The notes beneath the pieces were generated by a model. It did no database searches and was not told the origin of the DNA. It saw only the letters and a list, made by a program, of their open reading frames with translations. A program made the translations under genes and the position numbers. From DAISJM01 sp036821485 (GTDB taxonomy: Bacteria; Verrucomicrobiota; Kiritimatiellia; CAIQIC01; JAGNIJ01): a DNA stretch of 64,000 nt. This document shows, one piece after another, positions 35,239 to 43,374 of the stretch; the first letter of the stretch is position 1, and each line of letters starts with the position of its first letter. Location: assembly GCA_036821485.1 (NCBI GenBank), contig DAISJM010000016.1, positions 3,915 through 67,914 of the forward strand, read 5' to 3'.

Positions 35239-36266
35239 CTGTTCTGTGCTCCCGGCTCCGCGAGCCGGTTCAGCAGCTGTTGAGCCTTCTCCAGTTGAGC
35301 CCGCTTTCGGTCCTCCGGATTGCCGGCGAGTGCAAACTGCCGGCGCGCCGCATCCGTGGGCAGGAAGTCATTCAGGATAATACAGCACCACTTGAGTTGG
35401 TAGATCGGAAGCAGGAGTCTGATCCGGGCACGTGCAACGACGGGTCGGCGCTGGTCGCGGACGATCTCCCCGGCAAAGTAATCCAAGAAGTCCATTGGCG
35501 CGGGCACGGCGACCTGGGAGAAGAAGTCGCAAGCGGTCTTCGCGGGGTCGTCCCAGCCCGCGTATTCAAAATCGAAGAAACGCAACGAGCCGTCCGCAGC
35601 CCGAAGCGCGTTGTGGAAGCCGAAGTCAGAAGGGGAAAGGCGGCGATCGGTCTGGGGTAGGGGCTCAGCCGCGTCGGGCGAAGTCTTCGCGCGTACAAAG
35701 GTCGATACACGTTGCCAGGCGGGTTTGAGTTCCGTCTGAACGAAGTCCGAGGCCTTTCCGTCGATGCTGCTCCCGCCCATGAGCATTTCCAGATGTTGGA
35801 CTCGGCCTGCGACCAAGTGCAGATGTTCCGGGATCGAGAAGCACGCCTCGGATGCCATCGGCAGAGCCGCGGCATCGGGATGATCGCGGTGCGCGTTCAA
35901 CGCGGTGAAGAAATGAGCCGCCTGCTCAATGTCGGTTTCGTGAACGTCGCCGGGCTTCAGGGGTGAACCTTGCACGAATTCGTAGAGGGCGATGCGCAGC
36001 GCCGTGTCCATCAGCAGAGGACGCGCAACGCAGCGGAGACCCTGCGACCACGCGAAAGTGCAGAAACCAAACTCGGTGCCGAGGCGATCGCGCTTATCCT
36101 GCGCATGCTTGAAGTAGTGCTTGAGGATGACGGACCCGTTGACCCCTCGCGCCTCGAAGACCTGATTGTTCGCGCCGCCTTTGAGTGAGATGAGTTGGAA
36201 GGGTCCCTTTAACCCAGCCCGCTTCAGAATGGGTTCGGCGGAAATGGTGAGGTCCTGCTCAGTCAT
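35235..36266 (-). CDS. APH-like small-molecule kinase
   Basis: ATG at 36266 overlaps the upstream HAD stop by 8 bp; 343 residues. The kinase fold is visible: LKGGANNQVFEA (nucleotide loop), VILKHYF (Lys), then the Brenner-type motif LSPSDFGFHNAL followed by FFDFEYAG (metal Asp). The catalytic Asp and Asn are kept, but the usual His two before the Asp is Pro. This variant occurs, as far as I recall, in some surface-glycan clusters. It likely phosphorylates a sugar or sugar alcohol; substrate unknown. Coupled with the HAD phosphatase gene upstream. Confidence 0.75.
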   Translation of the reverse strand: MTEQDLTISAEPILKRAGLKGPFQLISLKGGANNQVFEARGVNGSVILKHYFKHAQDKRDRLGTEFGFCTFAWSQGLRCVARPLLMDTALRIALYEFVQGSPLKPGDVHETDIEQAAHFFTALNAHRDHPDAAALPMASEACFSIPEHLHLVAGRVQHLEMLMGGSSIDGKASDFVQTELKPAWQRVSTFVRAKTSPDAAEPLPQTDRRLSPSDFGFHNALRAADGSLRFFDFEYAGWDDPAKTACDFFSQVAVPAPMDFLDYFAGEIVRDQRRPVVARARIRLLLPIYQLKWCCIILNDFLPTDAARRQFALAGNPEDRKRAQLEKAQQLLNRLAEPGAQNR

Positions 36267-36894
36267 GGTGCTCCAGCAGGTTGGATATGAAATCTGTCGC
36301 CTCGGCCCACGAGCGGACAGGGGTTTGATCCGAGAGCGCATTACTTGCATCCGAGGGATTGAACAACACCTTGCGGACGCCGGCGGGGAAGGTTGGTTCA
36401 GCCAGGAATTCCGGCAAATCATCGATGAAGGCCGAGCAGCCTGTGGCGGCGATCCGCTTGAGTTTGGCGTCTTTGGTAAGTTCAAAGTAGACGTGGTCGC
36501 GCGCAAGACCGCCCCGTGCCGGATCGTAGAAGCCCTGTGCTTCGATCCAGTCGCGCGCCGCCTGATGCAGGTCGTATTCCGGCCCGAGATACGGTTTCTG
36601 CGTCTTGTGGCTGATGATGAAGGTGATGACTTCGCGGGAACGGCAGAACTGGAGGAAATCGAACACCCCGGGGAACATGGCGGCATCCTTCATGCGGGGG
36701 CCGTAGACGTAGCCCTGCATTTCGGTCCATGCGTCCTCGCGGCCGGCACGCCGGAGGTAATCGCGTACGCTGCCCTTGGTGGCGGGGAGGTCGGCCGGGA
36801 TGAGGCCTCGCTCGAGCGCCACGCGGTGGAACACGTCGTCGTACCGGACGATCGTGTTGTCAAAATCGAGACCTATGCGTAACGGTGCGCGCAT
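36259..36894 (-). CDS. HAD-family phosphatase
   Basis: ATG at 36894 gives 211 residues starting MRAPLRIGLDFDNTIV; the DFDNT motif supplies the nucleophile Asp and the acid/base Asp of the HAD fold. Motif II is TFIISHKT and motif IV is SAFIDDLPEF with the metal Asp pair. Size fits sugar-phosphate phosphatases. No clear Shine-Dalgarno. A kinase gene overlaps it, so the pair may control the phosphorylation state of one sugar intermediate. First gene of a minus-strand quartet. Confidence 0.75.
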   Translation of the reverse strand: MRAPLRIGLDFDNTIVRYDDVFHRVALERGLIPADLPATKGSVRDYLRRAGREDAWTEMQGYVYGPRMKDAAMFPGVFDFLQFCRSREVITFIISHKTQKPYLGPEYDLHQAARDWIEAQGFYDPARGGLARDHVYFELTKDAKLKRIAATGCSAFIDDLPEFLAEPTFPAGVRKVLFNPSDASNALSDQTPVRSWAEATDFISNLLEHHD

Positions 36895-36984
36895 GCGTGC
36901 GATCCAAACTGTGCCCTTTATGAGGCGTTTGCTCGCGCCGATCAAGTCTTGAAGCTCGGACGGAAGTGCGGGTGGTGTACTCCA

Positions 36985-37013
36985 TTGACAACGCACAGCC
37001 TCTTTGACTTAAT
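36985..37013 (+). promoter_or_regulatory. Candidate sigma-70 promoter just upstream of the isomerase gene
   Basis: TTGACA (36985-36990) is a perfect -35; with a 17-base spacer the -10 is CTTAAT (37008-37013), four of six. The start codon at 37020 is six bases after it, so transcription would begin at or next to the ATG. No Shine-Dalgarno is seen before that ATG. Confidence 0.4.
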
Positions 37014-37019
37014 CCCTCC

Positions 37020-37646
37020 ATGGATTTCACCCATCGCTACCTCGATGAAAGCGTTGAAGTGCTGAAGCAACTCGACCGCAACTCGATCGAGGCTGTCGTA
37101 GATCTCCTGGCCAAAACGCGTGAGCAGAACGGCCGCGTGTTTGTGCTCGGCGTCGGCGGCAGCGCCGCGACCGGCTCCCACTTCGTCAACGATCTCCGCA
37201 AACTGGCGCACATCGAGGCCTATGCGCCGACGGACAACGTTTCTGAACTCACCGCGCGAACAAATGACGAGGGGTGGGCGAGCGTTTTTGAGGCATGGCT
37301 CAAGATCAGCCGGCTGCACCGTGGCGACGGTCTCTTTATTCTGTCGGTGGGCGGCGGCGACGAGGAGCGGAACATTAGCCCGAATCTGGTCCGTGCCATC
37401 AAGTACGCCAAGAGCGTCGGCGCCTCGGTGATGGGGATTGTCGGGCGGGCCGAGGGCTTCACGGCGAAGCAGGCGGATGCCTGCGTCGTCATTCCGCAGG
37501 TTCACGCCGACCGTGTGACGGCGCACTCGGAGGCCTTCCAGGGTGTAGTGGGCCACCTGATTATTTCGCACCCGAAGATCAAGGTTGCGGCGACGAAGTG
37601 GGAGTCGGCGGTGCAGCCGGGTGAACAGAAGAAGCCCAAAGCCTAA
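37020..37646 (+). CDS. gmhA: SIS-domain isomerase, GmhA-like (sedoheptulose 7-phosphate isomerase)
   Basis: 208 residues. Phosphosugar loop VGGSAATGSHFVNDL at about residues 43-57, and a second SIS motif SVGGGDEERNIS near residue 116, in which GGG replaces the usual SGxS. The GmhA assignment rests on the neighbouring HddA, HddC and GmhB genes. The enzyme would isomerise sedoheptulose 7-phosphate to D-glycero-D-manno-heptose 7-phosphate. The altered second motif makes the substrate uncertain. Leaderless start possible. Confidence 0.7.
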   Translation: MDFTHRYLDESVEVLKQLDRNSIEAVVDLLAKTREQNGRVFVLGVGGSAATGSHFVNDLRKLAHIEAYAPTDNVSELTARTNDEGWASVFEAWLKISRLHRGDGLFILSVGGGDEERNISPNLVRAIKYAKSVGASVMGIVGRAEGFTAKQADACVVIPQVHADRVTAHSEAFQGVVGHLIISHPKIKVAATKWESAVQPGEQKKPKA

Positions 37647-37656
37647 CGGACGATCT

Positions 37657-38382
37657 ATGGACAACGTGCCCCGCCTTCAGGACCTTCGCATCAAGATATT
37701 CTCCGACGGCGCCGATCTCGATTCCATCATCGATGCCTACAGCAAAGGGGTTGTGAAAGGATTCACAACCAACCCGACGCTGATGTGCAAGGCGGGCATT
37801 ACAAACTACATGACGTTCGCCGCGGAAGTGCTCCGTGTCGTCAAGGATATGTCCGTGTCGTTCGAGGTTTTCTCCGACGATTTTCCGACGATGCGCGAAC
37901 AGGCGCTGAAGCTGGCGGAACTTGCCGACAACGTGTTCGTGAAGATTCCGATCACGAACACGAAACGCGAATCGGCCGCGCCGCTCATCAAGGAACTGGC
38001 AGGGCTGGGGTTGAAACTGAATGTGACGGCTATCATGTCGCTGAAGCAGGTGAAGGAAGTCGCGGCCGCGTTGAATCCCTCGGTGCCGGCCATTGTGTCC
38101 GTGTTTGCGGGCCGCATCGCGGATTCCGGGCGCGACCCGCTGCCGGTGATGAAGGAATCGCTGGAGATTCTGAAGCCGTTGCCGAAGGCCGAGTTGCTCT
38201 GGGCGAGCCCGCGCGAAGCGCTGAACATCATTCAGGCCGATGCGATGGGGTGCCACATCATCACGGTCACGCCGGACCTGCTCGCGAAAGCGAAGAACTT
38301 CGCGAAGGACCTCGAGGACTTCTCGCTGGATACGGTGAAGATGTTCTACAACGATGCGGTAAAGAGCGGATTCAAGATCTGA
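37657..38382 (+). CDS. Transaldolase/fructose-6-phosphate aldolase-family enzyme
   Basis: ATG at 37657, 241 residues, the length of the TalC/FSA subfamily. Schiff-base Lys96 sits in NVFVKIPIT; the N-terminal FSDGADLDSI and FTTNPTLM motifs and the later NVTAIMS and VFAGRIADSG motifs match. Transaldolase produces sedoheptulose 7-phosphate in the pentose phosphate pathway, which is the first substrate of the heptose pathway encoded around it. Ten bases separate it from gmhA. Confidence 0.85.
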   Translation: MDNVPRLQDLRIKIFSDGADLDSIIDAYSKGVVKGFTTNPTLMCKAGITNYMTFAAEVLRVVKDMSVSFEVFSDDFPTMREQALKLAELADNVFVKIPITNTKRESAAPLIKELAGLGLKLNVTAIMSLKQVKEVAAALNPSVPAIVSVFAGRIADSGRDPLPVMKESLEILKPLPKAELLWASPREALNIIQADAMGCHIITVTPDLLAKAKNFAKDLEDFSLDTVKMFYNDAVKSGFKI

Positions 38383-38391
38383 AGAAAGATG

Positions 38392-38464
38392 AACCGCGAA
38401 TTCACACAAATAGACACGAATGGCTGCATTTTTGGTTCGTGTGAATTTGTGTCCATTTGTGGTT
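38392..38464. repeat. Imperfect inverted repeat (dispersed-repeat type)
   Basis: Two 29-base arms, 38392-38420 and 38436-38464, separated by 15 bases. The right arm reversed matches the left at 23 of 29 positions. Built from ACACAAAT/GACACGAA-type octets and ends in AACC/GGTT. It occupies the gap between the transaldolase and HddA genes. From memory it resembles a repeat dispersed in many environmental PVC-type genomes; not verified. Confidence 0.75.
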
Positions 38465-38479
38465 AGAGAAGAGGACTCC

Positions 38480-39511
38480 ATGATCATCACACGAACACCT
38501 TTTCGCATCACCCTGGGCGGTGGCGGTACGGACCTTCCGTCGTTCTACGAGAAGCACGGCGGTTTTGTTTTCACGATGGCTATCAACAAGTACATGTACG
38601 TGTTGTTGAACCGTCGTTCGGTGGCGGACCGCAAACTCGTCATCCGCTACAGCCAGGTGGAGACGGTGAACTCGGTGGATGAAATCAAGCACCCGCTGGC
38701 GCGCGAGGCGCTTCGGCTGCATGGGATCCACGACAACATCGAGCTGACGAGCATTGCCGACATGCCGGCGAAGGCCGGGTTGGGTTCGTCCGGTTCGTAC
38801 CTTGTGGGGCTGCTGACCGCGATCCGCGCCTACAAGAGTGAGTCCGCATCGCTGGAGTCCATTGCCGAGGAAGCCTGCCATATTGAGATGCAGATATTGA
38901 AGGAGCCGGTGGGCAAGCAGGATCAGTACATCGCGGCCTTCGGCGGGTTCCGCGTGCTGGAAATCGACACGCACGGCAAGGTGAAGGTTTCGGCCGTGCA
39001 CGTTGACTCCTCCGTCGCGCACGAGTTGGCGGTGAAGGCGCGCATGTATTACACCGGCGTCCAGCGTTCCGCGACCGCGGTGCTGAAAGCGCAGGATACG
39101 GCCGCGCGCGATCACAAGAGTCAGGATCACGCGCGCGTGGTGGACAGTCTTCTCCAGATCAAGGATATCGGGCGCGAGATACAGAAAGCGTTTGAAGCCA
39201 AGGATCTCGACGCGTTCGGCAAGCTGATGGACGATCACTGGGCGCACAAGAAGCGGATGTCGGCCTCGATCAGCCTTTCCTCTCTCGATGAGTTGTATGA
39301 CACGGTGAAGAAGGAGTTCGGTGTGCTCGGCGGAAAGATCATTGGCGCGGGCGGCGGCGGATTCCTCATGCTCTACTGTCCAAACCGCGGTCATGAACTC
39401 GACGAGTTCATGTTGAAGCACCAGATGTCGCGTGTCAGCTATTTCCCGACGCTGCAAGGCTCGAAGGTTGTCAGCGACATGACGTCGTTCGACGATTTCG
39501 ATGTGACCTGA
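38480..39511 (+). CDS. hddA: D-glycero-alpha-D-manno-heptose 7-phosphate kinase
   Basis: ATG at 38480 (GAGG five bases upstream), 343 residues. A GHMP kinase: TPFRITLGGGGTDLPSF at the N-terminus, the ATP-binding PAKAGLGSSGSYLVG near residue 95, and the third motif GAGGGGFLMLYC near residue 289. The TDLPSFY start is characteristic of HddA and fucokinase-like members. HddA makes heptose 1,7-bisphosphate, the substrate of GmhB, found at 46075. Good operon fit with gmhA and the transaldolase gene. Confidence 0.85.
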   Translation: MIITRTPFRITLGGGGTDLPSFYEKHGGFVFTMAINKYMYVLLNRRSVADRKLVIRYSQVETVNSVDEIKHPLAREALRLHGIHDNIELTSIADMPAKAGLGSSGSYLVGLLTAIRAYKSESASLESIAEEACHIEMQILKEPVGKQDQYIAAFGGFRVLEIDTHGKVKVSAVHVDSSVAHELAVKARMYYTGVQRSATAVLKAQDTAARDHKSQDHARVVDSLLQIKDIGREIQKAFEAKDLDAFGKLMDDHWAHKKRMSASISLSSLDELYDTVKKEFGVLGGKIIGAGGGGFLMLYCPNRGHELDEFMLKHQMSRVSYFPTLQGSKVVSDMTSFDDFDVT

Positions 39512-39540
39512 CACGGGCCGGGAATCGGCGAGCCTGGCGG

Positions 39541-39897
39541 TTACCTCTTCTCGTTTGCGGTCTCGCGGAAACGCGCGTAGGCGCCGACGAGCGTGGCGAG
39601 CGGGAGCACCTCCGTGAATGGGATCATGCAGTAGATTCCCGCAGCGAGCGCGCAAAGCACACACGCCTTCCGATCGAGTCCAAGGCAGGTTCCCATCCAA
39701 TATCCGGCGAGCCCGCCGATGGGCAGGCCGAGCACGAGCCCGATGGGGCCGAACGTTGCCAGATCCACGACGTCGATAATCACCCCGGCGAGGATCGGTC
39801 CGAACGCGCGGTTGAGCCGCGCGGCGATGGGGGGTGATGGGGGCGGGGGAAGCGTGGCGGGCAGGTCGTCGGTCGGTTCCGATGGCTCGTTACTCAC
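39541..39897 (-). CDS. Small membrane protein, unknown function
   Basis: GTG at 39897 chosen: GGAGG lies eight bases upstream; a longer upstream frame is antisense shadow. 118 residues: a Pro/Glu-rich acidic N-terminus (about 30 residues), then two to three hydrophobic segments (VIIDVVDLATFGPIGLVLGL, then GLAGYWMGTCLGL, then ACVLCALAAGIYCM). Possibly a small inner-membrane protein. It points away from the downstream SDR gene. Not recognised. Confidence 0.65.
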   Translation of the reverse strand: MSNEPSEPTDDLPATLPPPPSPPIAARLNRAFGPILAGVIIDVVDLATFGPIGLVLGLPIGGLAGYWMGTCLGLDRKACVLCALAAGIYCMIPFTEVLPLATLVGAYARFRETANEKR

Positions 39898-39975
39898 GGG
39901 TGCTTCCTCCGAAGGAGGATGATGATTCGGGCCTGCGCGTGTGACAAGGCGAAAGGGGGCGGGGGGGGCGCCGAC

Positions 39976-40055
39976 TTTTCCAATGTTTGGAAAAAGGCTC
40001 GATAAAGTTTCCAATCCTTGGAAAAATCGGCCCGAAACTTTCCAAGGATTGGAAA
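39976..40055. repeat. Three TTTCCAA/TTGGAAA palindromes between divergent genes
   Basis: Copies at 39976-39994, 40008-40024 and 40039-40055. Each is a near-palindrome with TTTCCAA and TTGGAAA ends. Copies 2 and 3 are exact reverse complements of one another (17 bases), so they can also pair with each other. They lie between 39897 and the SDR start at 40069, where two promoters must sit. Spacing between copy starts is about 31-32 bases. Confidence 0.8.
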
Positions 40056-40068
40056 ATACGTGAACGCA

Positions 40069-41046
40069 ATGACTAGCAAGCGCTACTTCGTCACCGGCGG
40101 GGCCGGATTCATCGGGTCTCATTTCGTCAATTCGATCCTCGACGCGAATCGCGGCGAAGTCACGGTCTTCGATAATTTCAGTACGGGTCACCTCTGGCAT
40201 TTTGGGAAACGCGTGCATGACCCGCGGCTGCGGATTGTCGAAGCCAATGCTCAGGATGCGGCTGCCTTGCTGAAGGCGATGCCGGGCCACGACATGGTCT
40301 ATCACTTTGCCGCGAACTCCGATATTGCCCGCGCCCAGCAGGAGCCGACGGTCGATTTTCAAAACGGGACGATTCCGACGAACAACGTTCTTGAGGCGAT
40401 GCGGAAGACGGGGGTGAAGCGGATCGTGTTCACCTCGGGCAGCGGCGTGTATGGCGAGGTACCGCCGATTCCGATCCCGGAGAATTACGACCGCATGGTG
40501 CCGGTCTCGACGTACGGCGCCTGCAAGCTGGCCTGCGAGTCGTTGATCAGTGCGTACAGTTTCATGTTCGACATGACCGGGACGGTGTTCCGGTTCGCCA
40601 ATGTGGTCGGGCCGCGGCAGACGCACGGTGTGGCGCACGACTTCCTGCGCCGGCTGGCGAAGGATCCGACTCGGCTCAAGATTTTCGGCGACGGCACGCA
40701 GAGCAAGCCGTACATCCACATCGAGGATGTGTTGGCCGCGTTCCGGATGATGGAGGAGAAGCAGGCCGGCGGGTACGACTACTTCAATGTCGGTACGCCC
40801 GACTTCCTGACTGTGCGCGAGATTGCCGATATCGTGTGCGACCGGATGGGCGTGAAGAATGTGAAGTACGAGTTCACCGGCGGGTCGCGTGGATGGAAAG
40901 CTGACGTGCCGGTGTACCGGCTGAAGACGGACAAGGTTTGCGCGCTCGGCTGGAGTCCCGTGCGCAACTCGCGGGAAGCGGTGACGGCGGCCGTCGATTC
41001 GATGATCGAGGATTTGAAGAAGGGCAATCTCAAGCCCGAAGCCTGA
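40069..41046 (+). CDS. NAD-dependent nucleotide-sugar epimerase/dehydratase (SDR)
   Basis: ATG at 40069 gives 325 residues starting MTSKRYFVTGGAGFIGS; an upstream ATG at 40018 would run through the palindromes and is less likely. NAD loop TGGAGFIGSHF; active site TSGSGVYGE then YGACKLACE (Tyr-x3-Lys). RFANVVGPRQTHG and RGDGTQ-type IFGDGTQSKPYIHIEDV segments are those of sugar-nucleotide epimerases. The next gene is a paralogue; both may act in turn on GDP-heptose, which is inference. Confidence 0.8.
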   Translation: MTSKRYFVTGGAGFIGSHFVNSILDANRGEVTVFDNFSTGHLWHFGKRVHDPRLRIVEANAQDAAALLKAMPGHDMVYHFAANSDIARAQQEPTVDFQNGTIPTNNVLEAMRKTGVKRIVFTSGSGVYGEVPPIPIPENYDRMVPVSTYGACKLACESLISAYSFMFDMTGTVFRFANVVGPRQTHGVAHDFLRRLAKDPTRLKIFGDGTQSKPYIHIEDVLAAFRMMEEKQAGGYDYFNVGTPDFLTVREIADIVCDRMGVKNVKYEFTGGSRGWKADVPVYRLKTDKVCALGWSPVRNSREAVTAAVDSMIEDLKKGNLKPEA

Positions 41047-41058
41047 ACGGGAGTCAGC

Positions 41059-42039
41059 ATGCTACTTGGCCAATCAGTGAAGAAAGTGTTTCTGACCGGT
41101 GGGGCGGGCTTCATCGGCAGCCACGTCGTGGACATTCTGCTGCCGCAGGGCTACCACGTGACCGTGTACGATAATTTGTCCAATGGCCGCCGCGAATTTA
41201 TTGAGCCCCATTTTGGCAAATCCAACTTCAAGTTTGTTCAGGCGGATTGTCTCGATCTCGACCGGCTGATGGCGGAGATGAAGGGACACGATTTGATATG
41301 GCACCTCGCGGCGAATACCGACATCATCGGCAGCCACGACAACCCGATCCGCGATCTGAAGGACTGCACGATGGCGACCGTGCACGTGTTGGAATCGATG
41401 CGGAAACTGGGCATCAAGCCGTTGCTCTTTTCGTCGACCGGTGCGGTGTATGGCGATCTCTGCACGGATGCCTCGGTGTCCGAAGCAGCGGGGCCGCTGT
41501 TGCCGGTCTCGACCTACGGTGCGGGGAAGATCGGGAGCGAGGCGTTTATTTCGTCGTTCTGCCACGTGTACGGGTTGAGGGCGTGGATGTACCGGTTCGG
41601 CAACGTGATTGGCGCGCGCATGACGCACGGCGTGATCTACGATTTCATCAACAAGTTCCGCCAGAATCCGAAGGAGCTGTTGATCCGTGGCGACGGACGG
41701 CAAGAGAAGAACTACTTCCTTGTCGAGGAATGTATCGACGGGATGGCTTACGGTTTCCGCAGCATTCCGATGAACGACGACAAGCCGTGCGATGTCTTCA
41801 ATCTGGGGACCACGACGATTTCGAAGGTGACCTATATTGCCGAGGTCATCCGCGAGGAGATGGGATTGAAGGATGCGAAGCTGACGATTGAGGGGACCAA
41901 GAAGGCGTGGCCGGGCGATCAGCCGCGGGTGCATTTCACGGTCGACAAGATCAACGCGCTCGGCTGGCGGACCAAACACACGTCGGACGAGTCCGTGCGG
42001 ATTGCTGTGCGGCGGATGATGGGGAAGAAGGATGGCTGA
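41059..42039 (+). CDS. NAD-dependent nucleotide-sugar epimerase/dehydratase (SDR), paralogue
   Basis: 326 residues. TGGAGFIGSHVV binds NAD; SSTGAVYGD then YGAGKIGSE supplies the catalytic set. It is similar in plan to the preceding gene (both have MTHGV-type segments after the RF-N-V motif), so probably an ancient duplication. It overlaps the dehydrogenase gene by 8 bp. Which sugar is used is unknown. Confidence 0.8.
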   Translation: MLLGQSVKKVFLTGGAGFIGSHVVDILLPQGYHVTVYDNLSNGRREFIEPHFGKSNFKFVQADCLDLDRLMAEMKGHDLIWHLAANTDIIGSHDNPIRDLKDCTMATVHVLESMRKLGIKPLLFSSTGAVYGDLCTDASVSEAAGPLLPVSTYGAGKIGSEAFISSFCHVYGLRAWMYRFGNVIGARMTHGVIYDFINKFRQNPKELLIRGDGRQEKNYFLVEECIDGMAYGFRSIPMNDDKPCDVFNLGTTTISKVTYIAEVIREEMGLKDAKLTIEGTKKAWPGDQPRVHFTVDKINALGWRTKHTSDESVRIAVRRMMGKKDG

Positions 42040-43354
42040 ACCCATGCAGAAAGTTGCCGTTATTGGATTGTGGCACCAGGGCATTGTGGCGGCGGCTTGC
42101 CTCGCGGATTTCGGCTGCGACGTGCTGGCGGCGGATGTGGATGCGGAAAGAATCGAGGCGCTGAACGAAGGCCGTGCGCCGCTGTTTGAGCCGGGGCTCG
42201 ATGAGTTGCTCCGGAAGGGGCTCGATGCGAAGCGGCTCAGGTTCACGACCGATGTTGCCGGCGCCGTGAAGCAACGGGCGGACGTGCTGGTTATGCACGA
42301 CACGCCGGTGGACGCAAACGATCAATCCGACCTGTCCGTTGTTTTCCAAGCCTTGGAAGCCATGGCGCCGAATCTCGCCGATGACAGCGTGATACTCGTC
42401 ACTGCGCAGGTGCCGGTGGGCACTTGCGATAAGTTGAGCGGGATCATTCGCGCGAAGCGGCCGAACCTTCGTTTCGGTCTCGCCTACAGTCCGGAGAATT
42501 TGCGGCTGGGTCAGGCGATCGAGCGTTTCCGCCATCCGGCATTGCCGGTGATCGGGTCGGAAGAGGATTGGGCGCTGGATCGGGTTGAGCAACTACTTGC
42601 GCCGTGCGGCGTGAAGTGGGAGCGCGTCAACTTGAGGACGGCGGAGATGGCGAAGCACGCGTTGAATGCCTTTCTCGCGACGTCGGTAAGTTTTGCCAAC
42701 GAGCTGGGAAATCTGTGCGACGAAGTGGGGGCGGATGGCGTACGTTTGGCGCAGGTGCTGCGGCTCGAGCCGCGCATTGGCGCGAAGGCGATGCTGATGC
42801 CCGGGCTGGGTTTCTCGGGTGGAACGCTCGCGCGGGACATGCAGACGTTGCGCGGACTTGGGGATCGGTCTGGGATTGAGACGCGGATGCTGGACGGCAT
42901 CTGGGAATCCAACAAACACCAGAACGAACTTGTGGTGCGCAAGCTGAGGAAGACGCTTGGCGCTTTGAAGGGTATGCCGGTAACAGTGCTGGGGTTGACG
43001 TACAAGCCCGACACGAGCACGTTGCGTCGGTCGGCGTCGTTGGAAATCATCGCCGACATTCTTGGCGAGGGTGCCGTGGTCACGGCGCATGACCCGAAGG
43101 CCGATCGCACCGAGGTGGCGGCGCATCGGGAATTTCGATTTGTCGAAGATGTATACGAAGCAGCGAAGGGCTCGCAGGCGGTGGTGATCATCACCGGGTG
43201 GGCGGACTACAAGAAGCTCGATTTCGCCAGGATGAAGAGCTTGATGGCGCGGCCTGTGGTGATTGACACAAACAACATGCTGGATGCGGCGGCGATGGAG
43301 AAGGCGGGGTTTGTGTACCTGGATATCGGCCGCGGCCGGGGCGCCCGGAAGTAG
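42032..43354 (+). CDS. UDP-glucose/GDP-mannose dehydrogenase homologue lacking the catalytic Cys
   Basis: 440 residues in the usual three-domain order. The NAD fold is VIGLWHQGIVAA with DVDAERIEALN; Glu155 in SPENL and Lys208 in AEMAKHALNAF are the usual catalytic residues. The motif normally GFGGSCFPKD is GFSGGTLARD at 260-269, so the catalytic Cys is Thr265. The C-terminal domain (LGLTYKPDTSTLRRSASLEI) is intact. Without Cys the full four-electron oxidation to a uronate is unlikely; a two-electron step or a non-catalytic role is possible. Confidence 0.75.
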   Translation: MAEPMQKVAVIGLWHQGIVAAACLADFGCDVLAADVDAERIEALNEGRAPLFEPGLDELLRKGLDAKRLRFTTDVAGAVKQRADVLVMHDTPVDANDQSDLSVVFQALEAMAPNLADDSVILVTAQVPVGTCDKLSGIIRAKRPNLRFGLAYSPENLRLGQAIERFRHPALPVIGSEEDWALDRVEQLLAPCGVKWERVNLRTAEMAKHALNAFLATSVSFANELGNLCDEVGADGVRLAQVLRLEPRIGAKAMLMPGLGFSGGTLARDMQTLRGLGDRSGIETRMLDGIWESNKHQNELVVRKLRKTLGALKGMPVTVLGLTYKPDTSTLRRSASLEIIADILGEGAVVTAHDPKADRTEVAAHREFRFVEDVYEAAKGSQAVVIITGWADYKKLDFARMKSLMARPVVIDTNNMLDAAAMEKAGFVYLDIGRGRGARK

Positions 43355-43374
43355 AATGCTTGAGGAGGTGTGAG

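Noticed and set aside
38392..38464. Rho-independent terminator
   Set aside because: Long imperfect stem, 15-base loop and no T-tract; it lies within an operon.
40018..40068. Upstream extension of the SDR gene from ATG 40018
   Set aside because: Runs through the palindromic repeats and adds residues not found in the family; ATG 40069 gives the normal N-terminus.
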